Positions 59,287 to 64,000 of a stretch of 64,000 bases of DNA are shown in pieces (position 1 is the stretch's first letter; every line of letters begins with the position of its first letter). Source of the stretch: Mitsuokella sp047974105 (lineage in GTDB: Bacteria; Bacillota; Negativicutes; Selenomonadales; Selenomonadaceae); contig NZ_JBHYRS010000008.1 of assembly GCF_047974105.1 (NCBI RefSeq), forward strand, positions 39,383 through 103,382. The letters run 5' to 3'. Made by a program: the position numbers and the translations under genes. A model generated the notes under the pieces. The model was not told the origin of the DNA and ran no database searches. It saw nothing but the letters and a program-made list of their open reading frames with translations.

Positions 59287-59889
59287 ATGATGCATACGGT
59301 CATAAAAGATACGAACGGCATTCATGAGCTGTCTTTGGATGCTTCGCTCACGTTAAGCCGGATTATTTTTCTCGAAGGAGATATCGACGACGAGATGTCG
59401 GGCCGTTTTACAAAGCAGCTGATGGCCTTTTGGACAGAGGACCCGGAGAGCCCTGTTAAGGTATTCATCCGTTCGGATGGAGGCTCCATTGATGCCGGCA
59501 TGGTCATATATGACGCAATCCAGTCGAGCCCGATGCCGATAAAGCTCTACGGCATTGGCAGGGCTTACAGCATGGCTGCCGTCATTCTGGCCAGTGGCAA
59601 ACATGGCAGGTATCTGCTGCCGCACAGCCGCATGATGATTCATGAGCCCCTGATCGCCTCGACCATCGGCGGCAAGACGAGCTCTGTGTGTGCATTGGCG
59701 TACAACCTGATCCATACTAAGGAGGAGATGGACAAAATCCTTTCGAAGCATACGGGCCAGCCGCTTGAGAAGATTGCGGAGATGACGAGGGGCGAACACT
59801 TCTTTACCGCTTCTGAGGCCGTTGCTTTCGGCCTGGTTGATGGTATCAAGGGATTTGACGAGATGATTCGGGAAGAGGAGGAAGCATGA
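59287..59889 (+). CDS. ClpP-like serine protease
   Basis: A 200-residue protein of ClpP fold: GDIDDEMSGRFTKQLMAFWT, IRSDGGSIDAGMVIYDAIQS, IGRAYSMAAVILASG (Ser95) and SRMMIHEP (His119). The third catalytic residue, Asp in the family motif eRD.fms, is Glu in TRGEHFFTASEA, so activity may be altered. No N-terminal axial-loop match to housekeeping ClpP. GGAAGGGGG precedes the start. It overlaps the VirD4-like gene by four bases, a link not expected for a housekeeping protease. Confidence 0.85.
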   Translation: MMHTVIKDTNGIHELSLDASLTLSRIIFLEGDIDDEMSGRFTKQLMAFWTEDPESPVKVFIRSDGGSIDAGMVIYDAIQSSPMPIKLYGIGRAYSMAAVILASGKHGRYLLPHSRMMIHEPLIASTIGGKTSSVCALAYNLIHTKEEMDKILSKHTGQPLEKIAEMTRGEHFFTASEAVAFGLVDGIKGFDEMIREEEEA

Positions 59890-61334
59890 TGGAAGAGAAA
59901 TATGCATTTGACGAATTCCAGCTGGGCACATCGGCGCGCTGCCGCGTCTCGATGGACACGCATAAAACCCAGTGCAATAACAATATCCTCGTAGTAGGCG
60001 GCTCCGGCTCGGGCAAGACGAGAAGCATCCTGAATCCCATGATGCTTCATCTGAAATACGGCAATGCCGTCGGTGTATTCACGAAGACCGGCATGACGCA
60101 TGACATCGCCCGCATGCTGCGCTGCCGCTACGGCTACAAGACGTATGAGATTGACTTCAGTACTCCGGAAATCAGCATCTATGGCTACGATCCTCTGTGC
60201 CACTGCAGCAAAGACACAGACATCGAGGCTCTCGTACAAAGCATCATCAATCCAGACCAGAGAGACAGCCATGCAGATCCATTCTGGGAACAGTCGGCTA
60301 CCGGCCTGCTGCGGCCCGTGCTGCGCTATGTCATGCGGCATGCCGCGAAAAAAAATAAAATGCAGGAAGCCCTGCGCCTCTTGGACAGTGTTCCTTTTAC
60401 GCATCTCGATGAATGGGGACAGAGCTGGGAGGCGGCGACTTCGCTCTATACGTGTACCCTGAAAGATGGGACAAAGGTATGGGCAGGAGAGGAAAAAGGG
60501 GAAGTGGAACACGGCGGCCTTGAAGCACCGGATACCATCAGGCGCTTGAAGAAATGTTATCTTCTGTACGAGCTCGAGCGTCTGGAGCGGCGTGACCCCC
60601 AGGGAGGCAATGCCTGGCGCAGCCTGAGTCAGGGCGCGGAACAGACCAGCCGCAGCATTCTCCAGTGCCTGCAGATCCCTTTGCAGCAGATGTTCACGGA
60701 AACGGTGCGCAGACTGGTCTGTCATAAAAATCAATTCGACTTCGAGAAGCTGCTGGAACCGAAGACAGTGTTATTCGTCTATACCTCGCCGGTCAATCCG
60801 GCCATGAATGCCCTGGTCAGTCTGTTTTACTCGCAGCTCTTCACGTTCCTGTTTGAAAGGGCCGAGCGCAGGCTTTCAAGGACCCTTCCATATCCTGTAT
60901 ACGTTCTCTGCGACGATTTTGCCACGGGCTGCAAGGTGCCGAATTTTGCCCAGCATATCTCCGTATTCCGCGAGATGGGCATCTCCGCGACCATGCTCAT
61001 CCAGTCCGAGTCGCAGCTCTCGGCGCTGTACGGCGAGAAGGACGCCACAACCATCGTTAACAACAGCGATACATATGTGTACCTCGGCGGCATGGACTAT
61101 ACGACAAGTCAGAAGGTCGCTGCCAGAATGAATAAACCCGTGGACGACATCCTGCACATGCCAATCGGCACGGAATATTTCTTCCGCCGGGGGCAGAAGC
61201 CAATTAAGACAAAGAGATATAATCTTCTGGAAGATCCAGATTACAAGCTCATGATGCAGATGAAGCAGGGAAAGACACTAAAGAGTGAGACAAAGACGTT
61301 AGGGAAACAGGAGAAGATACGGAAGAGTGAATAA
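59886..61334 (+). CDS. VirD4/TraG-type conjugation coupling ATPase
   Basis: A 482-residue protein: CNNNILVVGGSGSGKTRS (Walker A 38-45), FTKTGMTHDIARMLRCRYGY, an all-alpha region, PYPVYVLCDDFATGCKVPNF (Walker B), then SATMLIQSESQLSALYGEKD and NNSDTYVYLGGMDYTTSQKV. This is the hexameric coupling protein that delivers DNA to the transfer channel. The N-terminal membrane helices of VirD4 are absent, so a soluble or shortened form. No relaxase or secretion-channel genes are in this window; they may lie beyond. Confidence 0.85.
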   Translation: MMEEKYAFDEFQLGTSARCRVSMDTHKTQCNNNILVVGGSGSGKTRSILNPMMLHLKYGNAVGVFTKTGMTHDIARMLRCRYGYKTYEIDFSTPEISIYGYDPLCHCSKDTDIEALVQSIINPDQRDSHADPFWEQSATGLLRPVLRYVMRHAAKKNKMQEALRLLDSVPFTHLDEWGQSWEAATSLYTCTLKDGTKVWAGEEKGEVEHGGLEAPDTIRRLKKCYLLYELERLERRDPQGGNAWRSLSQGAEQTSRSILQCLQIPLQQMFTETVRRLVCHKNQFDFEKLLEPKTVLFVYTSPVNPAMNALVSLFYSQLFTFLFERAERRLSRTLPYPVYVLCDDFATGCKVPNFAQHISVFREMGISATMLIQSESQLSALYGEKDATTIVNNSDTYVYLGGMDYTTSQKVAARMNKPVDDILHMPIGTEYFFRRGQKPIKTKRYNLLEDPDYKLMMQMKQGKTLKSETKTLGKQEKIRKSE

Positions 61335-61394
61335 ACCGGCTCAAATATTCATTAGCGCATGGCTCATTTTTTCGTTGTTACTTGCATAATAAGC

Positions 61395-61430
61395 ACAAAA
61401 GAGGAGCCGCTTCGGCGGTCTCCTCGGAAG
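61395..61430 (+). other. Hairpin without T run
   Basis: GAGGAGCCGC/GCGGTCTCCTC stem after the VirD4-like gene, with TTCG as loop. It lacks a clear T tract, so it is a weak terminator or an RNA-stabilising structure in the leader of the next gene. Confidence 0.4.
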
Positions 61431-61457
61431 TCGCGATGATCTAGAGGAGGACACCAT

Positions 61458-62081
61458 ATGCCCGCAGAATTCAATGATCGAATTATTTTTCAGGGAAAAG
61501 AGTATGAGCTAGTTGCCTTTGATGAGCCAGAGTTTCTGACCATTGACTGGCAAAAGAGATATGGCGTGCGCCCGATTCCTGTAGATTCGGTGTGCAGGGA
61601 AGGCTGCTGGTGTGTGTTTAAAGCCCAAAAAGAGGGCATCTTCCTCACGGATTTATACATCCATTGCCAGTACGACGGAGATTATAAGCCAATCGAGGGC
61701 AGTTTGCCGCAGCCTGTATCTTATGACAAGGAAAGGATTTTTGCCGAAAGCAAGGGACTTCTTTTAGAGGTACCGACCTATCAGGCCTATCGCCACTATG
61801 CAGGGGTGCAGATCGACATGCATTGCCACGGCAAAGTGCTTTTAGGGCGTGACTTCGATGGCTGCTACGGCGTTTCCTTCGGTTATCAGGAAGCCTTTGC
61901 TTACAGGGATCTGTTAGAGCTCATTTATGATAAGGAAGGAAAGCTGGCAGAAATCAAAGACCTCGCTGCCTGGTCCGCCAAAAAGAGAGCTGAAAAGACG
62001 CCGGAGGAATTTTTCGAAGAGGAGAGCAGGAAGTTCTTTAAGTCCCGGACAAGATGGAATAAAGAACAGTTCGATTTCTAA
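61458..62081 (+). CDS. Hypothetical protein, 207 residues
   Basis: AGAGGAGG precedes the ATG. No signal peptide or helices through the membrane. It has a compact mixed fold (IIFQGKEYELVAFDEPEFLT, VDSVCREGCWCVFKAQKEGI, VLLGRDFDGCYGVSFGYQEA) and a basic helical tail (SAKKRAEKTPEEFFEEESRK). Several Cys (REGCWC) but no known motif. No family recognised. It lies 96 bases before the phosphoesterase gene on the same strand. Confidence 0.6.
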   Translation: MPAEFNDRIIFQGKEYELVAFDEPEFLTIDWQKRYGVRPIPVDSVCREGCWCVFKAQKEGIFLTDLYIHCQYDGDYKPIEGSLPQPVSYDKERIFAESKGLLLEVPTYQAYRHYAGVQIDMHCHGKVLLGRDFDGCYGVSFGYQEAFAYRDLLELIYDKEGKLAEIKDLAAWSAKKRAEKTPEEFFEEESRKFFKSRTRWNKEQFDF

Positions 62082-62177
62082 AAAGATGAGCGAACGGCAG
62101 GAAATCGGCATGTTAAGGCGAAATTATTACGTATCAATTAAAATTCTAAGGAAAATGATACAGAAAGGCAGGACATC

Positions 62178-62873
62178 ATGATCTATTTGACGGGAGACAC
62201 GCATATTCCCCTCGATATCGATAAACTCAGCAGGAAAAATTTTCCTGAGCAAAAGACGATGGAGCGGCAGGATTATGTCATCGTGCTCGGCGATTTTGGC
62301 CTGCTTTGGCAGCACGATAAGGAATACGAGTACTGGCTGGATATCCTGACGCATCGGAAATACACGCTGCTCTTCGTCGACGGCAATCATGAGAATTTCG
62401 ACTGGCTCAATTCTCTGCCTGTCGAAACATGGCACGGCGGCAAGGTGCACCGCGTCGCTGAAAACATCCTGCATCTGATGCGGGGCGAAATCTTCGAGCT
62501 GCAGGGCAAGAAGTTCTTCACCCTCGGCGGAGCCGTGTCGACTGACCGGATTTATCGGAAAGAAGGCCTTAGCTGGTGGCCTGCAGAAAAGCCGAGCTTT
62601 GAGGAATTTGATCACGGCATCAAGAACCTCATGGCACATGAAAACCACGTCGACTACGTCCTCACGCATACCTGTCCTGCTGGTGTTTTCCCCGAAATCC
62701 GGCTCAACATTCCCAACCGGTGGGACCCGTATGGCGACCATTCCGTCGAAGAGGCATTGGGGGCAATTGACCGGGACATTCACTACGAAGGCTGGTACTT
62801 CGGGCATTGGCATATTGACTTTGACTACGAAAAATACCATGCCATGTATAATCGGGTGACTAGAATTTTATAA
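62178..62873 (+). CDS. Calcineurin-like metallophosphoesterase
   Basis: A 231-residue phosphoesterase with all signature blocks: YLTGDTHIPLD, VIVLGDFGLLW, LLFVDGNHENFDWL, VDYVLTHTCPA and YFGHWHIDFD bind two metal ions. The substrate (phosphoprotein, nucleotide or dinucleoside phosphate) cannot be read from sequence. GAAAGGCAGG precedes the ATG. Possibly cotranscribed with the upstream unknown gene. Confidence 0.88.
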   Translation: MIYLTGDTHIPLDIDKLSRKNFPEQKTMERQDYVIVLGDFGLLWQHDKEYEYWLDILTHRKYTLLFVDGNHENFDWLNSLPVETWHGGKVHRVAENILHLMRGEIFELQGKKFFTLGGAVSTDRIYRKEGLSWWPAEKPSFEEFDHGIKNLMAHENHVDYVLTHTCPAGVFPEIRLNIPNRWDPYGDHSVEEALGAIDRDIHYEGWYFGHWHIDFDYEKYHAMYNRVTRIL

Positions 62874-62964
62874 TCATATCGAAGGCAAAGATGATGTGCG
62901 TATAAAGGTTTAATAGATGATTGATTGATCACTGTAAAATGTATTTTGATAGCAGGTGGGAAAT

Positions 62965-63378
62965 ATGGGATTTTTTGATTCAGTAAAAGGTGGAGACGGT
63001 TCATCTGGGGAGCTTCGTCCGAGTCCGGTACGCGAATTCTTAGGACAAGAGCTTTATGCTATTGACTGCCGTGGTGCTAATCTCTATGTGCATGAAAATG
63101 CTGTCGTTATCGACAAAACTGGTGGTGGCCTTTGGAATATCGGGGATAATAATTTCAAGGTTATCCCTTTTAAATCGATTATTGCCATCCAGGCAAAACT
63201 GAAGTCGACTTTACTTAGTGGCTATATCGAATTCGAAACGGCAAATAGCCCCTTAAGTATTGGTAGCGATAAAGCAGAACGTTGCAGCGAGAATAGCGTT
63301 ATATTGAGTGGTACAGAGGAACGATACAAACAAGCGAAAGAAGCACTACAATATATTTTTGACCGTATTTGTAAGTAA
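62965..63378 (+). CDS. PH-domain-like protein
   Basis: About 137 residues starting at ATG 62965, 6 bases after AGGTGG. Residues 30-135 look like a bacterial PH-like fold (ANLYVHENAVVIDKTGGGLW, KVIPFKSIIAIQAKLKST, GYIEFETANSPLSIGS) ending in a helix (YKQAKEALQYIFDRI), as in short bPH/SHOCT-type proteins. Probably a cytoplasmic protein or adaptor. No SHOCT tail is present. Followed by a terminator. Confidence 0.6.
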   Translation: MGFFDSVKGGDGSSGELRPSPVREFLGQELYAIDCRGANLYVHENAVVIDKTGGGLWNIGDNNFKVIPFKSIIAIQAKLKSTLLSGYIEFETANSPLSIGSDKAERCSENSVILSGTEERYKQAKEALQYIFDRICK

Positions 63379-63407
63379 AAAAATATCTAGAAATAGGTAT
63401 ATGAGAC

Positions 63408-63448
63408 AAAAAAGCAATCATCTTATAAATCAGATGATTGCTTTTTAC
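63408..63448. terminator. Bidirectional terminator
   Basis: AAAAAAGCAATCATCT pairs with AGATGATTGCTTTTT around TATAAATC. Confidence 0.85.
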
Positions 63449-63528
63449 ATATAACCACAATGTTTATACCTCTTAAAATCATAAATATTTTCTATTATTT
63501 ATTAGCTTGGAAATTTAAGATATATTTA

Positions 63529-63870
63529 TCAATAATGAATAGCTGACAAAAGCATGCTAGCCAATGAATTATTATCTGTAGTCCCATGCTGGTCGCGACT
63601 GGTATCGTATCTCCATACACCCATTGCACGGTTAAAATCCCAAAGAACAGTATATTGCAATCTGCCGTTTTTTACGAACTTAAACTTAGCATTGCGATGA
63701 TTGGCGTAACCGGCATTGATACTCGACTCAATGATGTAGACCTGTGCACCGTTGTAATCATCGCATACGTAACGATCAGCAGCTTCACTAGTGGATGGAG
63801 CGAAAAAAGAAGTGCTAGCGAAAATAAGGGCGGCTGGAATGGTAGCCATTAAGGTTTTCTTGATGTTCAT
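63529..63870 (-). CDS. Small secreted protein C
   Basis: 113 residues from ATG 63870 (AGGAGGACGACCT before it). The signal peptide is KKTLMATIPAALIFASTSFF followed by SEAAD. The mature part (RYVCDDYNGAQVYIIESSIN, LQYTVLWDFNRAMGVWRYDT) resembles the style of secreted protein B (...R.ySFk...gvWkYR). Short exported proteins of this kind are common in Selenomonas and relatives. Promoter sequence lies in the AT-rich bases up to 64000. Confidence 0.65.
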   Translation of the reverse strand: MNIKKTLMATIPAALIFASTSFFAPSTSEAADRYVCDDYNGAQVYIIESSINAGYANHRNAKFKFVKNGRLQYTVLWDFNRAMGVWRYDTSRDQHGTTDNNSLASMLLSAIHY

Positions 63871-64000
63871 AGGTCGTCCTCCTAACAATAAAATAAAACA
63901 AATACGAATATATTTTATCACATCACTTTACAACTTTTGAAGCAAAATAAAATCGCATAGCCTCCCTCGCGATGTATAATAAAGTCGCTAAACCAAAACA

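Noticed and set aside
59640..60734. A 364-codon minus-strand frame
   Set aside because: Shadow of the ClpP-like and VirD4-like genes, which have intact motifs.

Overview
The window looks like a stretch of a large plasmid, or a plasmid-like integrated region, from a Gram-negative-staining anaerobic Firmicute of the Negativicutes, probably Selenomonadaceae (Selenomonas or Mitsuokella type). This rests on moderate GC content, Firmicutes-type ribosome binding sites, small secreted proteins typical of the group, and many anaerobe-type genes. No rRNA, tRNA or core housekeeping genes were seen. Three separate iteron-type (Rep_3) replication initiator genes and one ParA/ribbon-helix-helix partition locus lie between 30 and 50 kb.

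Layout. 1-9 kb: an Ltp-type lipoprotein (cut by the window edge), a DUF4143 ATPase, two cyclase-family proteins on either side of an IStron (a group I intron joined to tnpB), a Y-family DNA polymerase with its YolD-like partner, and a YefM/YoeB toxin-antitoxin pair. 9-16 kb: an exported PDZ-like protein, then an NAD/nucleic-acid cluster (RNA 2'-phosphotransferase KptA, a UvrA-like ABC protein, an ADP-ribosylglycohydrolase) and a second palindrome-controlled ATPase. 16-22 kb: a plant-glycan locus (AraC regulator, GH43, MFS sugar transporter, GH42). 22-30 kb: Hsp20 copy 1, a LysR regulon (MFS, cyclophilin-like lipoprotein, dienelactone-hydrolase-like enzyme sharing a 16-bp operator), an Rrf2 operon, and Fic overlapping a carbonic-anhydrase-like gene.

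30-50 kb is the plasmid backbone. It holds Rep 1 and Rep 2, with related proteins, different iterons, and a shared DnaA-box segment. Between and around them are an ArsR/ferredoxin/NapH-like operon, a DHFR-like reductase, an acidic membrane protein, a ferredoxin-nitroreductase and Hsp20 copy 2. Next comes a five-gene operon built on a Ycf46-like AAA+ ATPase, then the par locus with a large repeat-rich centromere-like region, a candidate small RNA, a primase-like gene behind an intrinsic terminator, and Rep 3 with a third iteron set. 50-64 kb: HNH nucleases, small secreted proteins, a frameshifted gene, a Gfo/Idh oxidoreductase with an amber codon, an HTH regulator divergent from a ClpP-like/VirD4-like pair, a metallophosphoesterase and a PH-like protein.

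The most unusual items are the IStron, the TTGGATATGTTG-type repeats spread over about 16 kb (one cluster lies inside the coding sequence of the putative partition DNA-binding protein), the uncharacterised Ycf46-like operon, the candidate small RNA at 46.3 kb, and the ClpP-like protease overlapping a VirD4-like ATPase. All names come from reading motifs by eye; no database search was run.
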